Numbered from the stretch's first letter, positions 1 through 8,123 are shown. The stretch: DNA of 64,000 bases from Nisaea sediminum (GCF_014904705.1 NZ_JACZCQ010000003.1:62001-126000); one strand, 5' to 3'. Made by a program: numbers and translations. Notes: generated from the letters alone by a model not told the origin.

Positions 1-68
1 ATTCATCTTATCCCGGCCTGCCGCACAGCCGGACTACCCCGGTGAGAGGCTCCCCTGAGCGCTCTGCC

Positions 69-905
69 CTAAACCTTCGACGGCACGTCCGACATCATCT
101 GCACGACGAACTCAACCAGCTCGTCCCGGTTGCGGAGCCGGTTCTGTTCCATGGACTGGGCCTGCGCCAGCTGTTCCCGCGCCTCCCGCAGCTGCATCGC
201 GTAATCCCGGTCGACATCGACGGAGGGATACCAGCGCGCCATGAAGTCCCGCTTCGTCGGCCGCTCGCCGTTCCGGTAGTCCACGACCTCGATATCGCCG
301 TAAACAGCCTTCAGCGCCTTCAGGCCCTGTTCCTTCACGTAATCGATGCGCTCCTGACCTGTGAGTCTCAGCTCGTTCGCCTGGTCGGCGATCCAGCGCA
401 GGATCTCCGCGCCGGCATGGGAGGCGACGCCGCCCTCGTCTCCGACATGGCCGACGATACCCTGCGACCTGGAGGCGAAGACGACCGCGACGTCGGACGA
501 ACTGTCGGGCCCGTTCTCCTCCAGATAGTCGAGATGCATCTCCGCCATGCCCGTGCCGCGGAAGATCCGGTTCAGCGGCGAGTCCGGATCGGAGTGGAGC
601 GTGAGCCAGTCGTCGAAATCCATCATCGCGGCCTTGTAGAACGACGCTCCGAGCTCCGTCGCCGTCCGGCCGTCGGCAGTTTTTACCGTCTTCGACGCCT
701 CACCGCGCGCTTCGGCCGCTTCCATCTCGGCGATGCGCTCGCGCATCGGCTCCATCTTCGCGTTGAAATATTCTTCCAGATAGGGCCGCATGCCCGGATC
801 GGAGAACATCTCGCGATTATAGGAAATCTGCGATTTACCGGAGCCATTCGCTTTATCGGCGAAACTCGGGGCGTCGTGTGCGTTCGATGCGGAAACGGTG
901 CTCAT
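69..905 (-). CDS. hypothetical protein, 278 aa
   Basis: I do not recognise this protein. It is hydrophilic, has no signal peptide or membrane segment, and is rich in Glu, Asp and Arg. The first 30 residues are Ser/Asn/Ala rich and look disordered. The rest looks alpha-helical, with a long charged C-terminal helix (about 225-265). The ATG at 905 has only a weak GGAT-like ribosome site. The gene is monocistronic; its upstream neighbour on the same strand is the exported endonuclease, about 100 bp away. Coding-like codon use over 278 codons supports a real gene. The overlapping 506-codon plus-strand frame is a GC-rich shadow. Function unknown. Confidence 0.8.
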   Translation of the reverse strand: MSTVSASNAHDAPSFADKANGSGKSQISYNREMFSDPGMRPYLEEYFNAKMEPMRERIAEMEAAEARGEASKTVKTADGRTATELGASFYKAAMMDFDDWLTLHSDPDSPLNRIFRGTGMAEMHLDYLEENGPDSSSDVAVVFASRSQGIVGHVGDEGGVASHAGAEILRWIADQANELRLTGQERIDYVKEQGLKALKAVYGDIEVVDYRNGERPTKRDFMARWYPSVDVDRDYAMQLREAREQLAQAQSMEQNRLRNRDELVEFVVQMMSDVPSKV

Positions 906-1004
906 GGCGATTTCATCCGGGTGGCTTCAGAATTTCGGACAAATAGCCATGCATTAATTATGCCGAAATGCCCGGCAACCTCTACCCGCTCTGCCGCCGG
1001 CAGC

Positions 1005-1877
1005 TCAACGCGCCCACATCGGCGCGAGCGTGGTCTCCAGAACGCGCTGGTCGCGCAGACTGAAGCGGGTGAAGAAATCGATCCCGGTCAGGTCCTCGAT
1101 ATGCGCGACGGTGGTGCGGTAGTTCGGCAATTCGTGCCAATCGAGCTTCACGTTCGGCAGCAGGAAGGCGATCGCCCGGCGCGGCTGGTCCTGATAGACG
1201 ATCTTGAAGAAAGCCTCGGGCACCGCGATCGATTTCTCCCGGTCGCCGCAGCGCCGCTTCATCAGCTTGCCGCGCACGGGAACGTCGAATTCCGGCGCCT
1301 TCTCGACCGGCCCGGTGATCACCGTCAACTTGCCGCGCAGCTCGGTCCAGTCCCGCACCTGGGTCTCGAGATTGCGCCAGATGCCTCGGTTGAAGCCGAT
1401 GCCGATCTGCGGCGCCATGTTGGTCATGTAGAAACTCTCGTCGGTCCGCTCCTGCGAGTATTTGAAATCGGCGGCGGGCGCCTGATGGCCGCGGTCGTAG
1501 CCCGAGCCGGTATAGTCGTCGGAACAGACGACCAGCGGCCCGTTCTTGCCCATGTCGGTTGAGGCGACGACCTGCGGATCGGGTTTGAAGCTGCTCTTGT
1601 CGCGGTCGCCGGGGCCGCTCAAATTTGCCTTTGGTACGCTCTCCAGCACCCAGTCCGGCAGCAGCGTCCCGGCGTTCAGCGAGAGCAGATAGCCCGCGTG
1701 GCAGATCATCTGCCGCTCGTCCGCGTCGAAATCGCCCTTGTAGGCCGGGATCCCCGTATCGGCATGCAGCCGCGCGCAGCGCCCGGCAGGATCGGGTGGA
1801 AAGCCGTCATCCGCCGTCGCCACGGGAGAAAAGCCGGCGGCAAAAATCAGGGCAAGAAAGACGGTCCGGCAGGTCAT
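1005..1877 (-). CDS. exported DNA/RNA non-specific endonuclease (NUC family)
   Basis: A Serratia-nuclease/NucA type beta-beta-alpha-metal endonuclease that hydrolyses DNA and RNA in the periplasm or outside the cell. Residues 1-22 form a signal peptide ending at ATA-DD. The catalytic DRGH motif lies at 128-131 (general-base His131) and is followed by QAPAAD. The magnesium-binding part, NMAPQ then GFNRGIW (Asn163) and Glu171, matches the family. At 290 residues the length is normal. The start overlaps the stop of the upstream membrane protein by 4 bp, so the two are probably co-translated. No immunity protein such as NuiA is recognisable. The family call is secure; the biological role (nutrient scavenging, DNA uptake or antagonism) is not known. 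Confidence 0.93.
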   Translation of the reverse strand: MTCRTVFLALIFAAGFSPVATADDGFPPDPAGRCARLHADTGIPAYKGDFDADERQMICHAGYLLSLNAGTLLPDWVLESVPKANLSGPGDRDKSSFKPDPQVVASTDMGKNGPLVVCSDDYTGSGYDRGHQAPAADFKYSQERTDESFYMTNMAPQIGIGFNRGIWRNLETQVRDWTELRGKLTVITGPVEKAPEFDVPVRGKLMKRRCGDREKSIAVPEAFFKIVYQDQPRRAIAFLLPNVKLDWHELPNYRTTVAHIEDLTGIDFFTRFSLRDQRVLETTLAPMWAR

Positions 1878-2263
1878 TGCGGCGGCGCCGGAGGCGCGGG
1901 CGGCATGGGCGGCGTGGGCGCCGGAGCCTTCGAGCCCAGCCCCTTTGAGACCAGATATCCGCCACCGCTGATGCCGAGCAACGCGAGCGTTCCGTTCGGC
2001 ACGTCGATCAGCGTCCCGGCCTCGATGCAGAGCACGAGATAAAGCGCCGCGACCACGAAGGTGAATATGAGGAACTGGAAGCGCGACAGCGAGGCCTTGG
2101 GCGGCGCGTTCGCCGGCGCGCCCGGATCCCTGGTCGTTTCCGACAGGAGATATGTCAGATCGATCTTGCCGGTTACGATCTTGTAGAGCACCACGAGGCC
2201 GAAGCAGAGCAGAAGGGCGCAGACCGCGAGGCTCACGTAAATGGCGATGATATTCGGTGTCAT
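1874..2263 (-). CDS. small membrane protein, two TM segments, Pro-rich tail
   Basis: 129 residues with hydrophobic segments at about 5-30 and 62-85 and a glycine-rich weakly hydrophobic stretch (LLGISGGGYLVSKGL) near 95-110. The C-terminus is a Pro/Ala tail. The start has a strong GGGGGAA ribosome site 6 bp upstream. It overlaps the nuclease gene by 4 bp. Its central region resembles the next upstream protein: both have an L-x-R-x-Q-x-L entry to a TM helix, then an E-A pair, a Pro, and an LL-x-x-S-x-G-x-YL-x-x-K motif. I know of no named family. The arrangement suggests the membrane proteins and the nuclease work together; that is inference. Confidence 0.8.
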   Translation of the reverse strand: MTPNIIAIYVSLAVCALLLCFGLVVLYKIVTGKIDLTYLLSETTRDPGAPANAPPKASLSRFQFLIFTFVVAALYLVLCIEAGTLIDVPNGTLALLGISGGGYLVSKGLGSKAPAPTPPMPPAPPAPPQ

Positions 2264-2290
2264 GCTTGGTTCCCCCTGTCGGTTCGGGCG

Positions 2291-2632
2291 CTATAGCCGG
2301 TTCACGACCTTTCCGCCGAGATAGACGCCCTGGCTCGCCAGCAACAGTTCCGTCAGCGCCACCGGCGGATCCGGCATCTGGGTCAGCGGCACGGCGCCGC
2401 CCATGGCCTCGGCGACCGTCTTCGCATAAGCCGCGAGCACGAAAATGAAGACGAGCAGCATCTGCACCCGGTGCAAATTCACGGCCCGCCCGCCGCCGTC
2501 GAGTCGGTCCGTCAGGATGCCGGCCGTTCGGATGCGCCCGCCGAGCATACCCAAGGCGACCACCCCCATCATGGCGAGCAGCCAGACAAGCACGCCGTAC
2601 CGCAGCAAGCCGATCGCAACATCCATTGTCAT
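2291..2632 (-). CDS. small membrane protein, paralogue of the downstream one
   Basis: About 113 residues from the ATG at 2632; an upstream in-frame TTG at 2650 is less likely. A TM helix lies at about 8-30 and a second at about 52-72, the latter introduced by NLHRVQMLL, which parallels SLSRFQFLI in the next gene. The C-terminal LLLASQGVYLGGKVV parallels LLGISGGGYLVSKGL there. It is first in the apparent three-gene run of two membrane proteins and the exported endonuclease, 27 bp before the next start. Function unknown. Confidence 0.7.
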   Translation of the reverse strand: MTMDVAIGLLRYGVLVWLLAMMGVVALGMLGGRIRTAGILTDRLDGGGRAVNLHRVQMLLVFIFVLAAYAKTVAEAMGGAVPLTQMPDPPVALTELLLASQGVYLGGKVVNRL

Positions 2633-2794
2633 GGCGGCTAGCCTACACAAAATCCACCCGTGTATCGAAGGAGATATTTTTCAATATTAGATAACCGTCG
2701 ACAGATGCGCGAGGACCGCCGCAGCCAAACCGTCCGGACGGCCTATATCCTTCCGGACGCCGCCGGCTTCGCCCGCGCCAAAGAGGAGCAAACC

Positions 2795-3691
2795 ATGCCA
2801 CGCCCCGCATACCCGAGCCATCTGCCGGCCCTCGCGCTCGCCCTCCTCCTCGTCCCGCTGACGGCTTCCGCGCATGACGAAAAACCCATTGGCGACGCGG
2901 TCAACACGCTGCCGATCTTCGACGCCCACATGCATTACAAGGAGCCGGCCTGGGAGCAGTTCCCGGTCGCGAGCGTGGTCGAGCTGATGGATAGGAGCGG
3001 CGTCGCCATGGCGCTGGTCTCCTCGACGCCCGACGAGGGCACGATCATGCTCTGGGACTACGCCCCGAACCGCATCGTCCCGGAGCTGCGCCCCTATCAC
3101 GGGAGCGCCGGCTCCTCGAACTGGACCAAGGCGCCGGGCATGGAGGAGTACCTCGCAAAGCGGCTGGAGAAATACCCGCACCGGGGCATCGGCGAGTTCC
3201 ACATCCACCGGCTCGACACCTCCGACGAGGCCCTCTTCCGCCAGGTGATCGCCATGGCGAAGGCGCGCGACATCTTCCTCCATGTCCATTCCGGCCCGGA
3301 GCCGGTCCGCTGGCTCTATTCGCTAGATCCGGCGGTGAAGATCATCTGGGCCCATGCCGGCCTCGGCGAGCGGGCGGAAACGGTGCATGCGCTCCTCGCC
3401 GAGTTCCCGACGCTGGTCGCGGACACCTCACTCCGCGAATACGACATCATCGCCGGTGATGGCGGGCTCGATCCCGCATGGGAGGCCATCCTGCTCACGT
3501 TCCAGGACCGGCTGATGGTCGGCAGCGACACCTGGGTCAACGGCCAATGGGAGAACTACACCTCCATCATGGCATCGCACCGGCACTGGCTCTCGAAGCT
3601 GCCGGAAGCGGTGGCGCGGAAGATTGCGTATCAGAATGCGGCGCGGCTGTTCGGGCGGGAGGTTTCGATGGAGTTGGTCGGGAGGCGATAA
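2795..3691 (+). CDS. exported amidohydrolase-family (TIM-barrel) metal hydrolase
   Basis: A 298-residue metal-dependent hydrolase of the amidohydrolase-2 type. The ATG at 2795 follows an AGAGGAG ribosome site and starts a signal peptide (hydrophobic core about 10-24, TASA-HD cleavage), so it probably acts in the periplasm. The upstream in-frame extension from 2660 lacks these signs. Visible motifs are FDAHMHY (first metal-binding strand), HVHSGPE, WAHAGLGE and MVGSDTW, the last carrying the conserved strand-8 Asp. Substrate is unknown; relatives act on small cyclic or carboxylated compounds. The last 181 bp are duplicated in decayed form 1.1 kb downstream. Confidence 0.88.
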   Translation: MPRPAYPSHLPALALALLLVPLTASAHDEKPIGDAVNTLPIFDAHMHYKEPAWEQFPVASVVELMDRSGVAMALVSSTPDEGTIMLWDYAPNRIVPELRPYHGSAGSSNWTKAPGMEEYLAKRLEKYPHRGIGEFHIHRLDTSDEALFRQVIAMAKARDIFLHVHSGPEPVRWLYSLDPAVKIIWAHAGLGERAETVHALLAEFPTLVADTSLREYDIIAGDGGLDPAWEAILLTFQDRLMVGSDTWVNGQWENYTSIMASHRHWLSKLPEAVARKIAYQNAARLFGREVSMELVGRR

Positions 3692-3758
3692 GCCATTCAC
3701 CCTGCAAGTCGGGTTTCATGTCTCCCCGACAGCCATCGGACATGCCTATACTGCCCGC

Positions 3759-4625
3759 ATGGAAGCGCGCGCGATTGTCCGGACCGATGGCGAGATCGAG
3801 ACCTCCGGTATCGTGACTCCGATCCCGTGGTGGAGCTTTACCAAGACCGCGCTTTCGGTCGCGCTGCTGCGTCTCGCGGAAGGCGGCAGGATCGACCTCG
3901 ACCGGACGGTCGCCGGGAAAAGCTTCACGCCGGCCCAGCTGCTGCGCCACGAGTCGGGCCTGCCGGATTACGGCGGGCTCGCCGAATACCACGCCGACGT
4001 CGCGGCGGGGCGCCCGCCCTGGCCGCTCGAGGTCCTGCTGGACGCGGCCGAGGCGGACCGGTTGCGCTACGATCCGGGCGCCGGCTGGGCCTATTCGAAC
4101 ATCGGCTATTGGCACGTCTCCCGCCTGATCGAGCGGGCCTCGGACCGGCCGCTCGCCGAGGCCCTCGCCGATCTCGTCTTTGCGCCGGCCGGGGTTGCCA
4201 CGGCCCGGCTCGCCGCGACACGGGACGATCTCGCGGATGTCTGCATGGGAGACGCGCCCGGCTACGATCCGGGCTGGGTCTATCACGGTCTCATTGTCGG
4301 AACGGCGGCGGACGCGGCCCGCCTTCTCCGGCGCCTGCTCGACGGCGCACTGCTCGAGGAGCGCACGCTCTCCCGCATGCTCGAGCCGCTGCCGCTGCCG
4401 CAGTTCGAGACCGCGCTCTATCCCGACCCGGCCTACGGAATGGGGCTCATGCTGCAGGCCGCAAACCCGCTAGATAATCCGGTCGGACACACCGGCAACG
4501 GTCCCGGGAGCAACATCGCCGTCTACTGGCGGCGAAACACGACCTGCGCCGTCTGGGCAGCTGCGTCGGCAGAGATCGATCCGGTCGCCGAGGCCTTCCG
4601 GATCCTGGCGAACGGGGGTTCGTGA
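3759..4625 (+). CDS. serine hydrolase, beta-lactamase/class C PBP fold
   Basis: 288 residues from the ATG at 3759. All three serine-beta-lactamase-fold motifs are visible: SFTK at 26-29 (nucleophile Ser and Lys), Tyr-Ser-Asn at 112-114, and HTG at 244-246. There is no signal peptide and the SxxK is only 25 residues from the N-terminus, so the protein is probably cytoplasmic and acts as an esterase or peptidase rather than a resistance beta-lactamase. The gene lies between the intact amidohydrolase gene and a decayed copy of that gene's 3' end, a sign of local rearrangement. Substrate unknown. Confidence 0.87.
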   Translation: MEARAIVRTDGEIETSGIVTPIPWWSFTKTALSVALLRLAEGGRIDLDRTVAGKSFTPAQLLRHESGLPDYGGLAEYHADVAAGRPPWPLEVLLDAAEADRLRYDPGAGWAYSNIGYWHVSRLIERASDRPLAEALADLVFAPAGVATARLAATRDDLADVCMGDAPGYDPGWVYHGLIVGTAADAARLLRRLLDGALLEERTLSRMLEPLPLPQFETALYPDPAYGMGLMLQAANPLDNPVGHTGNGPGSNIAVYWRRNTTCAVWAAASAEIDPVAEAFRILANGGS

Positions 4626-4646
4626 GCGGGCCGGACCGGACGGTGG

Positions 4647-4829
4647 CGGCTGATGGTCGGCAGCGACATCTGAGTCAATGGCCAGTGGGAGACCTACACT
4701 TCCATCATGGCGGCGCACCGGCACTGGCTCTCGAATCTGCCGGAAGCGGCGGCGCGTAAGATCGCATACCGGAACGCGGAGCGACTGTTCGGGCGGGAGG
4801 TGTCGATGGATTTGATTGGGGAAAGATAG
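4647..4829 (+). pseudogene. decayed second copy of amidohydrolase 3' end
   Basis: This stretch aligns without gaps to 3509-3691, the last 60 or so codons of the upstream amidohydrolase, including the GSD metal-ligand segment and the terminal LFGREVSM. By hand I count about 28 mismatches over 183 positions, many at third codon positions. The frame is broken: the codon matching Trp in GSDTW is TGA here. No start codon or upstream two-thirds of the gene is present. The third-position bias suggests a former functional paralogue, truncated later, rather than a fresh duplication. Confidence 0.88.
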
Positions 4830-4953
4830 GAAATTCCAGCGCAATTGAATTTTGTGCCCCGATATCTTCTTCCCATATCTTCTTCAGAACGAAGTAAAAA
4901 CTAAGTATTGGCCCCTTTAATATTTTACCTCCAATGAGGTAACGCAATGTTTT

Positions 4954-5103
4954 TTAATTCTTGCAACCGTTCTTATCGCAAGTGATGCGTTCCGACGTGT
5001 TCACCCAGTGGTCAGGATTCTTCGTAGTGTCGAAACCGCATCCAGTTGTCCCTCCTTTGGAACCACTATGCACTTCATTGGTAGGAGTGTGTTTCACAGC
5101 CAT
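4954..5103 (-). CDS. 49-aa small Cys-containing protein
   Basis: A short ORF in an AT-rich stretch. The ATG at 5103 is preceded by GGGAGA at good spacing. The product begins MAVKHTPTNEVHSGSKGG, then TTGCGFDTTKNPDHWVNT, and ends ERITCDKNGCKN. Cys22, Cys42 and Cys47 with His32 could form a zinc site or a disulfide pair. The protein is hydrophilic, with no signal peptide or TM helix. Its composition is balanced and unlike a random frame, and it is flanked on both sides by non-coding AT-rich DNA. I do not recognise the family. Confidence 0.65.
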   Translation of the reverse strand: MAVKHTPTNEVHSGSKGGTTGCGFDTTKNPDHWVNTSERITCDKNGCKN

Positions 5104-5269
5104 AACTATTCTCCCGACAATATGCCGATTTAAATCTTAAATTTAATACTTACGTATCGTCAGTGTATGTAATGCACTCATCTAAGCAAGCAAAAACCCG
5201 CTGCTATACATCGCCATATTTTTTAATTTTCGTAGTTAATTGTCTTCCAAATGTTCCCCCTCTCCCCCC

Positions 5270-6277
5270 TCAAGCTGCCTGAACAACCCTGTTCCGCCCG
5301 CTCTCCTTCGCGCGATAGAGCGCCGCGTCGGCCCGCGAGAGCAAATCATGCGCCGCGTCGCCGGGGCGCCAGGCGGCGATGCCGAAGCTGGAGGTCTTCT
5401 GGCCGACGCCCGGGAACTCGTATTCCTCGAGCGCGCCGCGGAAACGCTCGGCCTTCGCCGTCAGGCCGGCGAGGTCCGTCTCCGGGCAGACCACGAGGAA
5501 TTCCTCGCCGCCCCAGCGGCCGACCACGTCCGTCGCGCGGGAACAGTCCTTCAGGACCTTCGCCACCTCCGCCAGCACCCGGTCGCCGGTCTGGTGACCG
5601 TAGACGTCGTTGACCTGCTTGAAATGGTCGATATCCATCATGATCACGCCGAATTCCGTGCCGTAACGGGCCGCGCGGTCGATCTCCCGGCCCATCTCCT
5701 CTTCCAGCTTCGACCGGTTGAAGAGCTTTGTCAGCGGATCGGTCACCGCCAACACTTCCAGTTCCCGCACCTTTTCGGCCAGCGACCGGCTGAGCCGCTG
5801 GTTCTCCTCCAGCGCCGCCTCGATCTCCGCCTTCGAACGCATCAGCTCGATCTCGTGCTGCCGGAGCTCCTCTTCGGCCTTGCGGAGGTCGGAGGCGATG
5901 GTGATGCAGAGGGCGATGCCGCCGCGCGCGGTCTTCGACTCCTTGACCAGAAGACGGCTTCCGTCGACATAGTCGCGCACGGTGATGTCCGAACTCGGGT
6001 TCCGGTGGGCGCGCACCCGCTCGCGGATGAACTCCTCTTCCCGTCCCTTGGCCGCAATCACCTTGCCGAGCGCGACATTCATCCTGAGACCATCCTCGTA
6101 GGTCAGGCCCTTCTCGACGAATTCCTCGGCGCGTGGATTGATCTTCAGGAAGGCGCGGTTGAAGAAGATCAGCCGGTCCTGCTCGTCATAGATCGCGATC
6201 GCCTCGTCGAGGTTCTCGATCACTTCCAGAATCTGGTCGGTATAGCGGGCCTTGCGAGGCAAACTGTCTATTCCCAC
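5270..6277 (-). CDS. PAS-GGDEF diguanylate cyclase
   Basis: 335 residues that should make cyclic di-GMP from two GTP. An N-terminal PAS fold (about 15-130; NLDEAIAIYDEQDRLIFFN) is followed by a coiled coil (130-175) and a GGDEF domain (about 175-335). The active loop is GGEEF at 256-260, a functional variant. An intact product-inhibition site RATD (247-250) sits exactly five residues before it. No EAL domain, TM helix or receiver is present, so it is a cytosolic sensor-type cyclase; the PAS ligand cannot be told. It is single and divergent from the secreted protein gene at 6534. Confidence 0.95.
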   Translation of the reverse strand: MGIDSLPRKARYTDQILEVIENLDEAIAIYDEQDRLIFFNRAFLKINPRAEEFVEKGLTYEDGLRMNVALGKVIAAKGREEEFIRERVRAHRNPSSDITVRDYVDGSRLLVKESKTARGGIALCITIASDLRKAEEELRQHEIELMRSKAEIEAALEENQRLSRSLAEKVRELEVLAVTDPLTKLFNRSKLEEEMGREIDRAARYGTEFGVIMMDIDHFKQVNDVYGHQTGDRVLAEVAKVLKDCSRATDVVGRWGGEEFLVVCPETDLAGLTAKAERFRGALEEYEFPGVGQKTSSFGIAAWRPGDAAHDLLSRADAALYRAKESGRNRVVQAA

Positions 6278-6469
6278 TGAAAATCGTCCCCGGGCGGGTT
6301 CCGCGACGGCCGGAACGCCCGATGCCGGCCAATCTCGCCGTCACATCGGCAGCATGAACCGAATTTATTAAAAATTTATTCAGAAAACTGAATGTGAGCA
6401 CGAGGCAGAGGCCTCTTCCGCGCCACTTCGTCCCGTCCTCCGGAGCCGGCAAAACGCCGCCTTGTGCAT

Positions 6470-6496
6470 GAGTATATTTTTATTTATACTCTTTTT
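6470..6496. promoter_or_regulatory. AT-rich inverted repeat followed by T-run
   Basis: A 7-bp inverted repeat (GAGTATA at 6470-6476, TATACTC at 6485-6491) with a TTTTT run after it, in the 256-bp gap between the divergent cyclase and secreted-protein genes. It could be an operator or promoter-proximal hairpin. The stem is mostly A/T, so a terminator is less likely. Confidence 0.35.
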
Positions 6497-6533
6497 AGTT
6501 GCATTTCATTGCCGTTGCACCCGGAGATCGTTC

Positions 6534-7055
6534 ATGCCCCATGGAACCCTGAAAACCCTTCGCCCCGTTTTGGCGGCGCTCTTTCTCGCCGGACTAGCGG
6601 GATCTCCCCTTTCGGATGCCAGGGCCGCCTGCGACCTGCCGGTCGACGACCTCTGCACCAACGATGCCTATTATCCGGACGGCGCCATGGAGCATGCCGC
6701 GGCCCATTGTGTCGGGACCGGAAACCGGCAGCAAACCTGCAGCACTCCCGAAGGCCAGAGCCAGTTCAATACGGATACCTGCGCCGACGGAGACGATGTC
6801 GCGGTCGTCAGGGAGTCGCTCCAGGCGCTTTGCGCCGCGATGTCCGTGAGGGACAGCTGCAATATCGTCGACGGCAGCAGCGCGGACTCGCACCGGATGT
6901 ACGCAACGCTCGCCGACGATGTCGGGTATACCCGCCCGGCGGACGATCCGAATGGCGCCTGCATCGTGACCAGACGCGCCTCTTTTCTCTACAGCGACAG
7001 AACGCAGAACGGGGAGAGAACCATCCGCGTCTTCAACGCCTATCCGCAAAGATGA
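6534..7055 (+). CDS. secreted Cys-rich hypothetical protein
   Basis: 173 residues from the ATG at 6534 (GGAGA 6 bp upstream); the longer frame from 6462 is unlikely. A clear signal peptide (hydrophobic core about 10-28) ends near DARA-ACD. The mature part has about eight Cys (for example CDLPVDDLC, HCVG, TCSTPEG, TCADGDD, LCAAM, SCNIV, ACIV), which suggests a disulfide-stabilised periplasmic or extracellular protein. I do not recognise the family. It is monocistronic and divergent from the diguanylate cyclase, so shared regulation is possible but unproven. Confidence 0.75.
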   Translation: MPHGTLKTLRPVLAALFLAGLAGSPLSDARAACDLPVDDLCTNDAYYPDGAMEHAAAHCVGTGNRQQTCSTPEGQSQFNTDTCADGDDVAVVRESLQALCAAMSVRDSCNIVDGSSADSHRMYATLADDVGYTRPADDPNGACIVTRRASFLYSDRTQNGERTIRVFNAYPQR

Positions 7056-7109
7056 CGCGCAGCCGCGCCTCGGCCGGGCAGGAATAGATATCCGGAGCTG
7101 CGCCGGACC

Positions 7110-7625
7110 TTATTCCTCCGGGCCGGGCCGCATATAGACGATCACACTCAGGATCATGTCGACGTCCTTTCCGTTCGCCGCGAAAGGCAGAAAGGCGCGC
7201 TCGAGCGCGGCGAAATCCAGTTTGAAGGGGGTTGGCGAGAGACCGTACCTGTAGTTCGGCAAACCCGTCTCCGCGACCTCGACCCGGTCGCGCACCAGCA
7301 GCTGGTTTCCCGCATCCTCCCAGACCTCGTCGAGATACCGGCCGGTGAAATCTCCGCCCATGGCCTCGACGATCCCGGTTCCCATGAGACGCACGCGGAA
7401 TCTGTACGGGTCGCGCTCGACATCGGTCAGGACGAGATTAGGCAGGAGCAGCGGAACCCGCGTCGGGTCGAAAGCGGCCCGCGCCGGGATCCGGTCGCCC
7501 GGATGGATGGCAATCCAGTAGGACAGCAGCTCCCGCACCTCCGCGGCCTGCGCGCGATCCCTGAGGTCCCGCGCACGCTGGAGGCTGGGATGTTCGTCCA
7601 TGATCGGTTCGGTCCGGCGGGACAC
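7110..7625 (-). CDS. PAS_5-domain protein
   Basis: 171 residues with one PAS-like domain of the alphaproteobacterial PAS_5 type. Typical traits are LLSYWIAIHPGDRIPAR at the N-terminus, a PNLVLTDVERDPYRFRVRL strand, and GTGIVEAMGGDFTGRYLDE. No output domain is attached. The start is GTG at 7625, with GAGGAG 10 bp upstream; an internal ATG at 7601 is an alternative. It lies 7 bp after the ATC-hydrolase-like gene and is probably the last gene of that operon. Ligand and partner are unknown. Confidence 0.8.
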   Translation of the reverse strand: MSRRTEPIMDEHPSLQRARDLRDRAQAAEVRELLSYWIAIHPGDRIPARAAFDPTRVPLLLPNLVLTDVERDPYRFRVRLMGTGIVEAMGGDFTGRYLDEVWEDAGNQLLVRDRVEVAETGLPNYRYGLSPTPFKLDFAALERAFLPFAANGKDVDMILSVIVYMRPGPEE

Positions 7626-7632
7626 CGGCTCG

Positions 7633-8097
7633 TCACTCCTCGTAGCGGTAACGGAAGTCGCAGTGGCTCGCGCCGCTCATGATGGTCTGGCCGCGCTCCA
7701 TCGTGATCCTGTCTGAATAGCCCTCGCAGAAGCTGCCGTCGCGGTTGCAGGAGAGCAGGTGGCCGATCTCACCGAGGCCCATCTCGCGGTACATCTCGGC
7801 ATAGCGGCAGCGGGTGACGTTGAAATGGAAAGTCTCCTCCGTCCGCTCGATTTCCTCCGTCTCCAGCGCGCCGCCATGGGTCCAGAGGCTGTAGAGCGCC
7901 TGGAAGCTCCGCATGCCGCGGTCGGGCCCGTCGCGCTCGGCGAAGGTCCGGGCCTGGGCGATGGCGGCCTTGCGGATGGCGTTGCCGAGGATCTTCTGCG
8001 CGGCGGCCTTGCCGACCTCCGCCACCATCTCCTCGTAGATCGGCTTGATCACGTTCGCCTCGATGCGGCGGAGCTCCAGAATCGGAAGGTCGGTCAT
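7633..8097 (-). CDS. L-2-amino-thiazoline-4-carboxylate hydrolase-like protein
   Basis: 154 residues from the ATG at 8097 (GAGGAG upstream), resembling the ATC hydrolase family that opens the ring of L-2-amino-thiazoline-4-carboxylate on the way to cysteine. The C-terminal core FNVTRCRYAEMYREMGL, then LLSCNRDGSFCEGY and GASHCDFRYR, contains the family's conserved Cys residues and the CDFRY end. The longer frame to 8127 overlaps the upstream gene and is less likely. It sits between an alpha/beta hydrolase and a PAS_5 protein in one operon. In such settings the substrate is often another small heterocycle or amide, so the exact reaction is inferred. Confidence 0.8.
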   Translation of the reverse strand: MTDLPILELRRIEANVIKPIYEEMVAEVGKAAAQKILGNAIRKAAIAQARTFAERDGPDRGMRSFQALYSLWTHGGALETEEIERTEETFHFNVTRCRYAEMYREMGLGEIGHLLSCNRDGSFCEGYSDRITMERGQTIMSGASHCDFRYRYEE

Positions 8098-8123
8098 GGC
8101 TGGTCTCCTCAGCGTCCGCCCAA

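Noticed and set aside
42-1562. 506-codon plus-strand frame opposite the hypothetical and nuclease genes
   Set aside because: It crosses two clear minus-strand genes and shows Arg/His/Leu-rich shadow composition with no family motif.
3567-4286. 239-codon minus-strand frame over the beta-lactamase-fold gene
   Set aside because: Shadow frame; the plus strand shows SxxK, YSN and HTG motifs in order.
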